Shown: positions 16,216 through 23,772 of the stretch, in pieces
How the letters are laid out: the number at the start of each line of letters is the position of its first letter
Position numbering within the stretch: position 1 is the first letter of the stretch
Origin: Mageeibacillus sp. UBA5747
GTDB taxonomy: Bacteria > Bacillota > Clostridia > Saccharofermentanales > UBA5734
DNA length: 25,742 nt
NCBI GenBank assembly: GCA_002419145.1
Contig: DIFN01000011.1
Span: 1-25,742 of the forward strand
Direction of reading: 5' to 3'
Position numbers and translations under genes: made by a program
Notes under the pieces: model-generated
Told to the model about the DNA's origin: nothing
The model's database searches: none
Seen by the model: only the letters and a program-made list of their open reading frames with translations

Positions 16216-17112
16216 ATGCGCGCACGTGTCATCATCAACCCTTCATCCGGTCGCCAGACTTTGCAACGAAAAGCCGAGCGCCTGACCAAAACACTGCTGG
16301 CCGATGGTACCTTCAGTGATGTGGATATCATCCGCACCACAGGCGCCCAGGATGCTTATATTGCTGCCCGCTATTACCAGGACTGGCAGTTTGACCTGAT
16401 CCTGGCTGTCGGCGGTGACGGCACAGTCAATGAGGTCGTCAGCGGACTGCTGGATGGCAAGCACCAGACGCCACTCGCCATCCTGGCAGCTGGCACGGTC
16501 AACGATTTCGCCTATGCCATGAAATTACCCCGCTCAGACAACGCCATGGCCAAAATGATCCGCCAGGGCAAGACGCGCCTGATCGATGTCGGCCAGGCTA
16601 ACGACCGCTTCTTTGTCAATGTGGCCGCTGGAGGTTTGCTGACGGATGTCGCGTACAAAGTTTCCTCGGATGCCAAGACCGTGCTCGGGACGCTGGCTTA
16701 TTTCCTCGAGGGGGCCAAAGACCTCTCCACCCAGGCACTCCGGCCGATTCCGGTCCACATCGAGACGCCGGAACGGGTGATCGATGAGGAGATTTTGCTA
16801 TTTATTGTTTCCAATACCAGCAGCGTCGGGGGATTTCGCAACCTCGCCCCTGATGCTTCGGTGTCCGATGGCTTGCTCGACGTCGTCCTGGTCAAACCAC
16901 AGAACATTCTGGAATTATTTCCGCTTCTGGTCCAGTTGGTCAACGGCGTTCATGTGAACCACCCGAAAATCGATTATTTCCAGACGGATTCCTTGAAAAT
17001 AGCCACCCCGAAATCCGAAACAATCTCGATTGACCTCGACGGCGAATGGGGCGGCGAGCTGCCGGTTGAGCTGAAGGTCAGGCACCAGGCCCTGCGGCTG
17101 ATCGTGCCTTAG
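16216..17112 (+). CDS. Diacylglycerol kinase family lipid kinase (DgkB/YegS type)
   Basis: It is predicted to phosphorylate diacylglycerol or a related lipid at the inner membrane face, recycling diacylglycerol to phosphatidic acid. The 298 residues fit the family (about 300). The nucleotide-binding motif GGDGTVNEV starts at 66, and GTVNDFA at 93-99 stands where GTxNDFA is expected. SVGGFRNLAPDASVSDGLLDVVLV near 200-223 is the usual second-domain core. AGGAG at 16206-16210 is 5 nt before the ATG. Its stop TAG overlaps the convergent ABC-F stop. Whether it acts on diacylglycerol or on an undecaprenyl or other lipid is not settled. Confidence 0.9.
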   Translation: MRARVIINPSSGRQTLQRKAERLTKTLLADGTFSDVDIIRTTGAQDAYIAARYYQDWQFDLILAVGGDGTVNEVVSGLLDGKHQTPLAILAAGTVNDFAYAMKLPRSDNAMAKMIRQGKTRLIDVGQANDRFFVNVAAGGLLTDVAYKVSSDAKTVLGTLAYFLEGAKDLSTQALRPIPVHIETPERVIDEEILLFIVSNTSSVGGFRNLAPDASVSDGLLDVVLVKPQNILELFPLLVQLVNGVHVNHPKIDYFQTDSLKIATPKSETISIDLDGEWGGELPVELKVRHQALRLIVP

Positions 17113-19019
17113 CCTTCTGTCAGCTCCAGATAGAGGGCATAGGAGTCGTCGATTTCCTGCAGGACGACTGCATACCGTTCGTAATCGGCCGGCGTCGCCG
17201 CACCAAAAAAGAGAGTCTCCAGATCAGTCCGTTCCTGTTCAAGCTGCTCGATGCGCTTTTCTGCCAGGCGGATCTGCTCTTTGCGGCGGGCATTCTCCCG
17301 CCGTTCCTGGGCTTTGTTCAGGCTCTGTGCCCGTCCGCCCGCCGCCTCAGAGACCTGGCTGAGGGTTTCCTTTGGCTCGCTCTTTTTCTGGTCTTTGCTG
17401 CTGGCCGCGGCCTCTTCCTGGCGTGCCCTGGCCCGGTACTCGGCATACGTATCGAAAGACTGAACCTGGCTGCCAATAAAGCCAAGGACACGGTGGGCAA
17501 TTTTGGCGATGAAATAGCGGTCGTGGCTGACTGCAAAAATAGCCCCGGGGAAATCCAGCAGCGCTTGCTCGAGGATTTCACGCGAATGGATATCAAGATG
17601 ATTGGTCGGCTCGTCTAAAAGCAGGAGGTCTGGCTGCTCCAAAAGCAGGCAGCACAGGTAGAGTCGGGACCGCTCGCCACCGGACAGGACGGAAATTGAC
17701 TTGAAAACGTCGACATCGCGGAATCCGTAGCGAGCCAGCAAATTGCGAGCTCCTGCTTCGTCGAGAGCAAAACGGGCCAGCAACTCGTCCAGGACACTGG
17801 CTTGTTCATCGAGAAATTCGACGTGCTGGCCCATATGGCCAAAGACTGTTTTTTCCGACAGGCGCAAGGCGCCATTGCTGTGCGGGATCTTGCCGAGCAG
17901 CAGGGCCAGCAGGGTAGATTTGCCGCAGCCGTTCGGACCGCAGACACAGATCTTGTCGCGCCCGCGGATTTCGAAGCTGACGCCGGAAAACAAGACTCGC
18001 TCCTGGAAACGGATTTCCAGGTCACTGGCCAGGAGCAGTTGTTTGTCCGGGTCACCGGTGTTCTGGACCGGCAGGAAATTGAATTTGAGCTGGGTCTGGT
18101 GCAAGCGGGCCCTGTCGCGGATTTCGGTCAGCTCAGCTGACAGTTTGGCAACGACCTTTTCCCGCGCATGATAGCTGGCCATATTTCGGTGGGACAACAT
18201 GGTCTGGGTCACGGCTTCCTGATGGGCGAGATCTTTTTCCATCTGCCGGATCGTGCGCGACAGGGTCAGTTGCTCACTGGCCTGGATTTCTTTGTAAGCG
18301 GTGTAATGACCCGGCCTTATGGTCAACTGGCCGAGCGACAGTTCGGCGACTTCATTGGCGACCTGGTCGATGAAGGCGCGATCATGGGAAACGAGCAACA
18401 CGGCGCCCTTGAAACTTTTCAGATAGCTTTCCAGCCATTCCTGGGCTGTGGCGTCGAGGTGATTGGTTGGTTCATCCAGAAGCAGGACGTCGGGCGACAT
18501 CAGGAGGATCCGGGCCAGGGCGACCCGCATCCGTTCACCGCCAGAGAGGGTGGACATCGGGCGAGTCAGGGCTTCGCCAGACAGGCCCAGACCATCGAGG
18601 GCTTCCTGCATCCGGCGCGGGAAATCGTAGCCTTCCAGGGCCTCGAAACGAGCCGTGCAGTCGGCATAACGTGCCATCAGACGGCGGTCACCCGGAGCCT
18701 TTGCCATCTCTTGTTCGAGCTGGCGCATGTCATCCTCGAGCGCGGTCAGTTCCTGGTTGGCCAGGGGATGGCTCTCCAGATCACAGATCTCCTCGACGTG
18801 CTGACTCAAATAGCCAACCACGACGGAGGCCGGCCGGATGATCTGGCCGGCATCGGGCTTTTCCTGGCCTGTCATCAGGCGCAGCAGCGTGGTCTTGCCA
18901 GCCCCGTTTTCGCCGATCAAGGCCAGGCGGTCCCCACGGTCGATCCGCAGCGAAACCCCGGCCAGAATGGTGCGGCCGAAATATGATTTTTCCACAGATT
19001 GCAGCGTCAGAAGGCTCAT
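17109..19019 (-). CDS. ABC-F family ATPase with C-terminal coiled coil
   Basis: This is a soluble protein of 636 residues with two ATPase domains and no membrane part. ABC-F proteins bind the ribosome E site as translation factors or resistance proteins. Domain 1 has Walker A GENGAGKT (36-43), LSGGE (158-162) and DEPTNHLD (182-189). The linker of about 60 charged residues (250-310) is of the tRNA-interacting type. Domain 2 has GPNGCGKST (361-369), LSGGE (445-449) and DEPTNHLD (469-476). Residues about 535-636 form a Lys/Glu/Gln-rich coiled coil, as in YdiF/Uup-like members. The start is set by AGGGAGAA (complement of 32-39 in 19,0xx, i.e. 19032-19039), 12 nt away. It is the only minus-strand gene; a resistance role is not indicated. 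Confidence 0.92.
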   Translation of the reverse strand: MSLLTLQSVEKSYFGRTILAGVSLRIDRGDRLALIGENGAGKTTLLRLMTGQEKPDAGQIIRPASVVVGYLSQHVEEICDLESHPLANQELTALEDDMRQLEQEMAKAPGDRRLMARYADCTARFEALEGYDFPRRMQEALDGLGLSGEALTRPMSTLSGGERMRVALARILLMSPDVLLLDEPTNHLDATAQEWLESYLKSFKGAVLLVSHDRAFIDQVANEVAELSLGQLTIRPGHYTAYKEIQASEQLTLSRTIRQMEKDLAHQEAVTQTMLSHRNMASYHAREKVVAKLSAELTEIRDRARLHQTQLKFNFLPVQNTGDPDKQLLLASDLEIRFQERVLFSGVSFEIRGRDKICVCGPNGCGKSTLLALLLGKIPHSNGALRLSEKTVFGHMGQHVEFLDEQASVLDELLARFALDEAGARNLLARYGFRDVDVFKSISVLSGGERSRLYLCCLLLEQPDLLLLDEPTNHLDIHSREILEQALLDFPGAIFAVSHDRYFIAKIAHRVLGFIGSQVQSFDTYAEYRARARQEEAAASSKDQKKSEPKETLSQVSEAAGGRAQSLNKAQERRENARRKEQIRLAEKRIEQLEQERTDLETLFFGAATPADYERYAVVLQEIDDSYALYLELTEG

Positions 19020-19056
19020 GGAATTTTTAAGTTCTCCCTTGCTCGAATGCGCCGCC

Positions 19057-19067
19057 AGTATAGCATA
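19057..19067 (-). promoter_or_regulatory. Extended -10 promoter of the ABC-F gene
   Basis: On the minus strand this reads TATGCTATACT, an extended -10 with TG at the right distance and TATACT as -10. No good -35 is present. Transcription would start near 19050, about 30 nt before the ATG. Confidence 0.7.
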
Positions 19068-19127
19068 TCCACAAGTCCCAGGACCAGTTTTCGGCAGAAA
19101 GCGTGAAGAAAAAGGGCCAAGGAAAAC

Positions 19128-19161
19128 TTGCCCCCTGTCCGGGCAAAGGGTATGCTGGAAT
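19128..19161 (+). promoter_or_regulatory. Candidate promoter of cimA
   Basis: Two registers are possible. TTGCCC (19128-19133) and TATGCT (19151-19156) are 17 bp apart. Alternatively TATGCTGGAAT (19151-19161) has the same extended -10 frame as the promoters at 19057 and 22055. Both are weak. The leader would be about 65-80 nt with only a small GCCGG/CCGGC hairpin (19184-19200). Confidence 0.4.
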
Positions 19162-19218
19162 AACCTTGCGACACTTGACCCGGGCCGGAATTTCCCCGGC
19201 ACGGACCAGATGCCTGGA

Positions 19219-19226
19219 AAAGGAGG
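19219..19226 (+). promoter_or_regulatory. Consensus ribosome binding site fixing the cimA TTG start
   Basis: AAAGGAGG lies 8 nt upstream of TTG 19235 and is among the strongest such sites in the window. It selects the TTG over any of the 44 upstream in-frame codons. Confidence 0.85.
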
Positions 19227-19234
19227 AGCGATCT

Positions 19235-20821
19235 TTGGTAAAACCCGTTGTTGAAATTCTTGACACGACCCTGCGTGATGGCGCCCAGATGGAGGGCATC
19301 TCATTTTCTGTCAATGACAAGTTCCAGATCCTCGAAAACCTCGTGTCCATCGGGGTGCGTTACATTGAGGCCGGTAACCCTGGCTCCAACCCGAAGGATC
19401 GCGAATTCTTCACCAAATTCAACGAAAACCGCCCCGCGATGGACCAGACCGAACTGGTCGCCTTCGGCCCGACCAAACGCAAAGACATCAGGCCTGAGGA
19501 AGACACCGGCCTTGCCGACCTCCTGTCAGCCCAGACCAGTACCATTGTCATTTTTGGCAAAACCTGGGAGCTGGAGGTGCGCGATATCCTGCGCTGCACG
19601 CTTGAGGAGAACATGGCTCTGATCCGTGAGACGACGGCGTACTTGCATGCCCAGGGCCGCGATGTTATTTTCGACGCCGAGCATTTTTTCGAAGCCTACC
19701 GGGCTAACCCGGACTACGCAGTCGCCTGCCTCAAAGCGGCTCAGGATGGCGGTGCTTTGTGTGCTGTCCTGTGTGACACCAATGGTGCCACCATGCCCGA
19801 TGAGGTCGGTGCTGTCACAGCCGCTGTCGTCAAAGCCTTGCCGGGGATCCAGATCGGCATCCACTGCCACAATGACAGCGGCATGGCCGTAGCCAATTCC
19901 CAGGCTGCCGTCCTGGCCGGTGCGACCCATGTCCAGGGTACGTTCAATGGCATCGGCGAACGCTGTGGCAATGCCAATCTGTCGACCATCATCCCTAACT
20001 TGCAGCTCAAATACGGCCGCCCTTGCATTCCCGCCGACCGGCTGGAGCTTCTGACCTCTGTGGCCAGGACGATCGCAGAGATCACCAATATCCTGCTGCC
20101 CAATGGCGAACCGTATGTCGGCACCTCGGCGTTCTCGCACAAAGCCGGCATGCATGTCGATGGAGTCAAAAAGAACGCCAAGACCTTTGAACACATTGAA
20201 CCGGCGGTGGTCGGCAATGCCCGCCGCTTCCTGCTTTCCGAAATCAGCGGCCGCTCAGCTATCCTGGATATTATCCGCCGCTTCAAGCCGGACATCAGCC
20301 GGGATGCCCCCGAGGTCGCCCATGTCCTGCACACCATGAAAGAGCTCGAGCACCAGGGCTATCATTTTGAGGGCGCCGAAGCGTCTCAGGAACTCCTCGT
20401 CTGCAAGGAACTGGGCCTGTACCAGCCGTTTTTCACCCTGGAAAAACTGCGCATCACGATCGAGCAGCCCCAGGTCGGTGCCTACAGCGCCTTCACCTAC
20501 ATCAAAATCCTCGTCGATGGTGTCGAGGAAGTCACAGCCGCCGAGGGTGAAGGCCCCGTCAACGCCATGGACCGTGCCCTGAAAAAGGCGATGGAGGTCT
20601 TCTATCCGGAACTGACCCAGGTCCGCCTGACCGACTTTAAGGTCCGTGTGCTCAACCATGAAGCAACAGCTTCGACGGTGCGCACCCTGATCGAGTCCAC
20701 CGATGGCATCCGCACGTGGAACACCATCGGGGTTTCGACCGACGTCCTGGAAGCGTCCTGGCTGGCCCTGGTCGATTCCCTGGAATACAAACTGATGCGT
20801 CAGCAGCTTAACTTGCAGTAA
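19235..20821 (+). CDS. cimA: (R)-citramalate synthase
   Basis: It condenses pyruvate with acetyl-CoA to (R)-citramalate, the first step of threonine-independent isoleucine synthesis. The 529-residue protein opens with VEILDTTLRDGAQMEGISFS, and YIEAGNPGSNPKD follows near 46-58. This form is specific for the TIGR00977-type citramalate synthases and separates it from LeuA and homocitrate synthase. The metal-binding IHCHNDSG has H210 and H212. The C-terminal LeuA-type regulatory domain covers about 400-525 (VGAYSAFTYIKILVDG, then EVFYPEL), so feedback control, usually by isoleucine, is expected. The start is TTG. The N-terminal codons upstream would add a non-homologous basic stretch. Confidence 0.93.
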   Translation: MVKPVVEILDTTLRDGAQMEGISFSVNDKFQILENLVSIGVRYIEAGNPGSNPKDREFFTKFNENRPAMDQTELVAFGPTKRKDIRPEEDTGLADLLSAQTSTIVIFGKTWELEVRDILRCTLEENMALIRETTAYLHAQGRDVIFDAEHFFEAYRANPDYAVACLKAAQDGGALCAVLCDTNGATMPDEVGAVTAAVVKALPGIQIGIHCHNDSGMAVANSQAAVLAGATHVQGTFNGIGERCGNANLSTIIPNLQLKYGRPCIPADRLELLTSVARTIAEITNILLPNGEPYVGTSAFSHKAGMHVDGVKKNAKTFEHIEPAVVGNARRFLLSEISGRSAILDIIRRFKPDISRDAPEVAHVLHTMKELEHQGYHFEGAEASQELLVCKELGLYQPFFTLEKLRITIEQPQVGAYSAFTYIKILVDGVEEVTAAEGEGPVNAMDRALKKAMEVFYPELTQVRLTDFKVRVLNHEATASTVRTLIESTDGIRTWNTIGVSTDVLEASWLALVDSLEYKLMRQQLNLQ

Positions 20822-20870
20822 GCAGCTACGACTCAAATCACAGACCAGATCAGCAAGGAGAATATTTTCT

Positions 20871-21971
20871 ATGGCAAAGTTTCAAATCGCAGTTATTCCC
20901 GGCGACGGCATCGGCCCTGAGGTCGTCAACGGTACCCGCCAAGTTCTCGACGCCATTGCCAGACGTTTTGGCCATGAGTTTTCCTACACCGAATTGCTTG
21001 CCGGCGGCATCGCAATCGACGCCACAGGCGAACCGCTGCCGGCGGCAACGGTCGCAGCTGCTAAAAAAAGTGATGCCGTCCTGCTGGGTGCCGTCGGTGG
21101 TCCACAGTGGGATACCCTGCCTGGTGATAAACGTCCGGAGAGAGCACTCCTTGGCCTGCGTTCGGAGCTGGGTCTTTATGCCAATCTCCGCCCAGCTGTC
21201 CTGTACCCGGCCCTGGCTGCCGCCTGCCCGCTGCATCCGGAGACCGCCGCTGCTGGCATCGATGTCATGATCGTCCGTGAACTGACGGGCGGCATGTATT
21301 TCGGCGACCGCGGCCGCCGCACTGGCCCTAACGGCCCCGAAGCCTATGACACCGAGGCTTACAGCATCATGGAAGTCGAGCGCATCGCCCGCGTCGGTTT
21401 CGAACAGGCCATGCTGCGTGGCAAACGCCTGACCAGCGTTGACAAGGCCAATGTCCTTGAGAGCTCCCGTCTCTGGCGCGAGACCGTCATCCGAGTCAGC
21501 CGGGAGTACCCGGAAGTTACCCTCGATCACCTCTATGTCGACAATGCCACCATGCAGCTGATCAAGCGCCCGTCGGATTTCGACGTTATCGTGACGACCA
21601 ACATGTTCGGTGACATTCTCTCGGACGAAGCAGCCATGATCACCGGTTCGATCGGCATGCTGGCATCAGCCTCATTGGGCAAGCCCGGCACACCTGGCAT
21701 GTATGAGCCCGTTCATGGCTCTGCCCCGGACATCGCCGGCCAGGACAAGGCCAACCCGCTGGCCACGATCCTCTCCGCCGCCATGTTGCTGCGCATTTCG
21801 CTCGGTCTGGTTACCGAGGCAGACGCTGTCGAGGCTGCTGTGGCCAGGGTCCTTGCCGCTGGCTATCGCACAGACGACATCGTCCAGAATGTCGGCAGCA
21901 GCTCGACCGAGAAGCGGGTTGGCACCCGTGAAATGACCCGCCTGGTCGTCGAGGCTGTCCAGAACGCCTGA
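20871..21971 (+). CDS. leuB: 3-isopropylmalate / 3-methylmalate dehydrogenase
   Basis: This NAD-dependent oxidative decarboxylase has 366 residues, the usual LeuB length. It shows IPGDGIGPEV at 8-17, the LeuB-specific LGLYANLRP near 100-108, RELTGGMYFGDR near 139-150, and the C-terminal DEAAMITGSIGMLASAS and YEPVHGSAPDIAGQ. These separate it from isocitrate and tartrate dehydrogenases. Next to cimA it probably serves both leucine synthesis and the citramalate route, where it oxidises 3-methylmalate to 2-oxobutyrate. AAGGAGA at 20855-20861 is 9 nt before the ATG. The 49-bp gap after cimA has no terminator. leuA, leuC and leuD are not in the window. Confidence 0.95.
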   Translation: MAKFQIAVIPGDGIGPEVVNGTRQVLDAIARRFGHEFSYTELLAGGIAIDATGEPLPAATVAAAKKSDAVLLGAVGGPQWDTLPGDKRPERALLGLRSELGLYANLRPAVLYPALAAACPLHPETAAAGIDVMIVRELTGGMYFGDRGRRTGPNGPEAYDTEAYSIMEVERIARVGFEQAMLRGKRLTSVDKANVLESSRLWRETVIRVSREYPEVTLDHLYVDNATMQLIKRPSDFDVIVTTNMFGDILSDEAAMITGSIGMLASASLGKPGTPGMYEPVHGSAPDIAGQDKANPLATILSAAMLLRISLGLVTEADAVEAAVARVLAAGYRTDDIVQNVGSSSTEKRVGTREMTRLVVEAVQNA

Positions 21972-22054
21972 GCTTTTTGCTGCCTGGCTGCCTTGTGGCG
22001 CACTTTTCAGCCGCTTTTCCAGCAGCTGGCCGGTTGGGAGACCGTCCGGACAGC

Positions 22055-22065
22055 TATGCTAAAAT
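22055..22065 (+). promoter_or_regulatory. Extended -10 promoter of ilvD-ilvB
   Basis: TATGCTAAAAT contains TG, one base, then TAAAAT (22060-22065). There is no good -35 at 17 bp. Transcription would start near 22072, leaving about 27 nt of leader. An imperfect hairpin (GCTGGCCGG/CCGGACAGC, 22025-22054) sits directly upstream and would form on read-through RNA from leuB. Confidence 0.65.
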
Positions 22066-22098
22066 GAATTAATCTTAATAACAAAGAAGGTGACTCTC

Positions 22099-23772
22099 AT
22101 GCGCAGTGATGCGATCAAGAAAGGCCCCGGCCGTGCTTCCCACCGTTCCCTGCTCTATGCCCTCGGCCTGTCCGAGAGCGAAATGAAAAAGCCGTTCATC
22201 GGCGTTGTCAATTCGTTCAATGAAATCGTCCCCGGCCATATTCACCTGCGGACTTTGACCGATGCCGTCAAGGCAGGCATCCGCAACGCCGGCGGAGTCC
22301 CATTCGAATTTCCGGCGATCGCGGTCTGTGACGGCATCGCCATGAACCATGCTGGCATGAAATATTCCCTGATCAGCCGCGATCTCATTGCCGACAGCAT
22401 TGAGATCATGATGATGGCCCACCAGTTCGACGCCGTTGTGTTCATCCCCAGCTGTGACAAGGTCATCCCGGGTATGCTGATGGCTGCCGCCCGGCTCAAT
22501 GTCCCGAGCATATTTGTCAGCGGTGGTCCGATGTTGCCAGGCAAGGTCGGCCGGGACCGCGTCGGCCTGGGCAATGTTTTTGAAGCGATTGGCTCCCATG
22601 CCGCTGGCAAAATGACCGAAGCCCAGCTGACTGCGATGGAGATGTCAGCCTGCCCGACCTGCGGCAGCTGCTCTGGCATGTACACGGCCAACACAATGGC
22701 TTGCCTGACCGAAGCCATGGGCCTGGCCCTGCCTGGCAGCGGCACGATCCCGGCCGTCTACTCCGACCGCATTCGTCTGGCAAAGATGACCGGTGAAAAG
22801 ATCATGGACCTGTATGAGTCTGGCGTGACCGCGCTCGATATCATGACTCCGGCTGCCCTGCGCAATGCCCTGCGCCTGGACATGGCCCTCGGCGGCTCGA
22901 CCAATTCGGTCCTGCACATGCTGGCCATCGCCCGCGAAGCCGGCTACAGCCTGACCTTGGACGAGATTAACCAGATCAGTGCTGCGACGCCGCAGCTATG
23001 CAAACTCAATCCCGCCAGTGACCACTACATCTCGGATCTCAATGAGATGGGCGGCATCCGGGCTGTCATGACCGAACTGGTCAAAGCAGGCCACATCGAG
23101 CTCGATGCGTTGACGGTCAGTGGCCCGCTCGAAGACCGTCTGACTGGATCGTCAGGTGCAGATGGTATCATCATTCGCCAGATTGAGCATCCGTATTCAG
23201 CAGATGGCGGTCTGGCAGTGCTGAAGGGTAACCTGGCGGTAAACGGCTGTGTCGTCAAAAAAGGCGCTGTCTTGCCAGAAATGATGCAGCACGAAGGCCC
23301 CGCCCGTGTCTATGACAGTGAAGAAGAGGTCTCTGAAGCTATTTTTGGCGGCCAGATCAAGCCCGGCGACGTCATCGTCGTTCGTTTTGAGGGCCCCAAA
23401 GGCGGCCCTGGCATGCGCGAAATGCTCACACCCACCAGTGCGCTGGCCGGCATGGGTCTGGACAACAGCGTCGCTCTGATTACGGATGGCCGATTCTCCG
23501 GCGCTTCCCGTGGTGCTTCGATCGGCCATGTTTGCCCGGAAGCTGCTGACGGCGGCCTGATCGCCTACGTCCAGGAAGGCGACCGGATCCGAATCGATAT
23601 TCCGGCCCGTACGATCGAGCTGCTTGTGTCCGAAGAGGAACTGGCCCAGCGCCAGCCGGCACCCCAGCCGGACCGCAAGTTGTGGGGCGTTTTGAACCGC
23701 TACCAGTCCCAGGTCATCGCCAGCAGTATGGGTGCCCGTCTGCGCCGCAATGGCAAGGAGGATGAGTCATGA
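22099..23772 (+). CDS. ilvD: Dihydroxy-acid dehydratase
   Basis: It dehydrates 2,3-dihydroxy-3-methyl acids to the oxo acids in valine and isoleucine synthesis. The 557-residue length is typical. Fe-S ligands are visible: CDKVIPG with C119, and CPTCGSCSGMYTANTM with C185, C188 and C191. At the position where [2Fe-2S] enzymes carry a further cysteine this protein has VPGHIHL (G46, H47), like the E. coli [4Fe-4S] type, so an oxygen-labile cluster is inferred. ATG 22099 is set by AGAAGGTGA at 22085-22093; the GTG at 22090 overlaps that site and is rejected. The stop overlaps ilvB as ATGA. Confidence 0.95.
   Translation: MRSDAIKKGPGRASHRSLLYALGLSESEMKKPFIGVVNSFNEIVPGHIHLRTLTDAVKAGIRNAGGVPFEFPAIAVCDGIAMNHAGMKYSLISRDLIADSIEIMMMAHQFDAVVFIPSCDKVIPGMLMAAARLNVPSIFVSGGPMLPGKVGRDRVGLGNVFEAIGSHAAGKMTEAQLTAMEMSACPTCGSCSGMYTANTMACLTEAMGLALPGSGTIPAVYSDRIRLAKMTGEKIMDLYESGVTALDIMTPAALRNALRLDMALGGSTNSVLHMLAIAREAGYSLTLDEINQISAATPQLCKLNPASDHYISDLNEMGGIRAVMTELVKAGHIELDALTVSGPLEDRLTGSSGADGIIIRQIEHPYSADGGLAVLKGNLAVNGCVVKKGAVLPEMMQHEGPARVYDSEEEVSEAIFGGQIKPGDVIVVRFEGPKGGPGMREMLTPTSALAGMGLDNSVALITDGRFSGASRGASIGHVCPEAADGGLIAYVQEGDRIRIDIPARTIELLVSEEELAQRQPAPQPDRKLWGVLNRYQSQVIASSMGARLRRNGKEDES

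Noticed and set aside
18168..18986. 272-codon plus-strand open frame inside the ABC-F gene
   Set aside because: The minus strand has complete paired ABC motifs; this is a shadow frame of GC-rich coding DNA.
17109..19019. Antibiotic resistance ABC-F gene
   Set aside because: The C-terminal coiled coil and conserved context resemble housekeeping YdiF/Uup-type members; there are no resistance genes or mobile elements nearby.
19160..19234. Possible T-box or attenuator leader before cimA
   Set aside because: The leader is too short (under 80 nt), with only a 5-bp hairpin and no T tract or T-box sequence.
22025..22054. Hairpin GCTGGCCGG/CCGGACAGC as terminator of leuB
   Set aside because: One mismatch, a 12-nt loop and no T tract after it; kept only as a note under the ilvD promoter.
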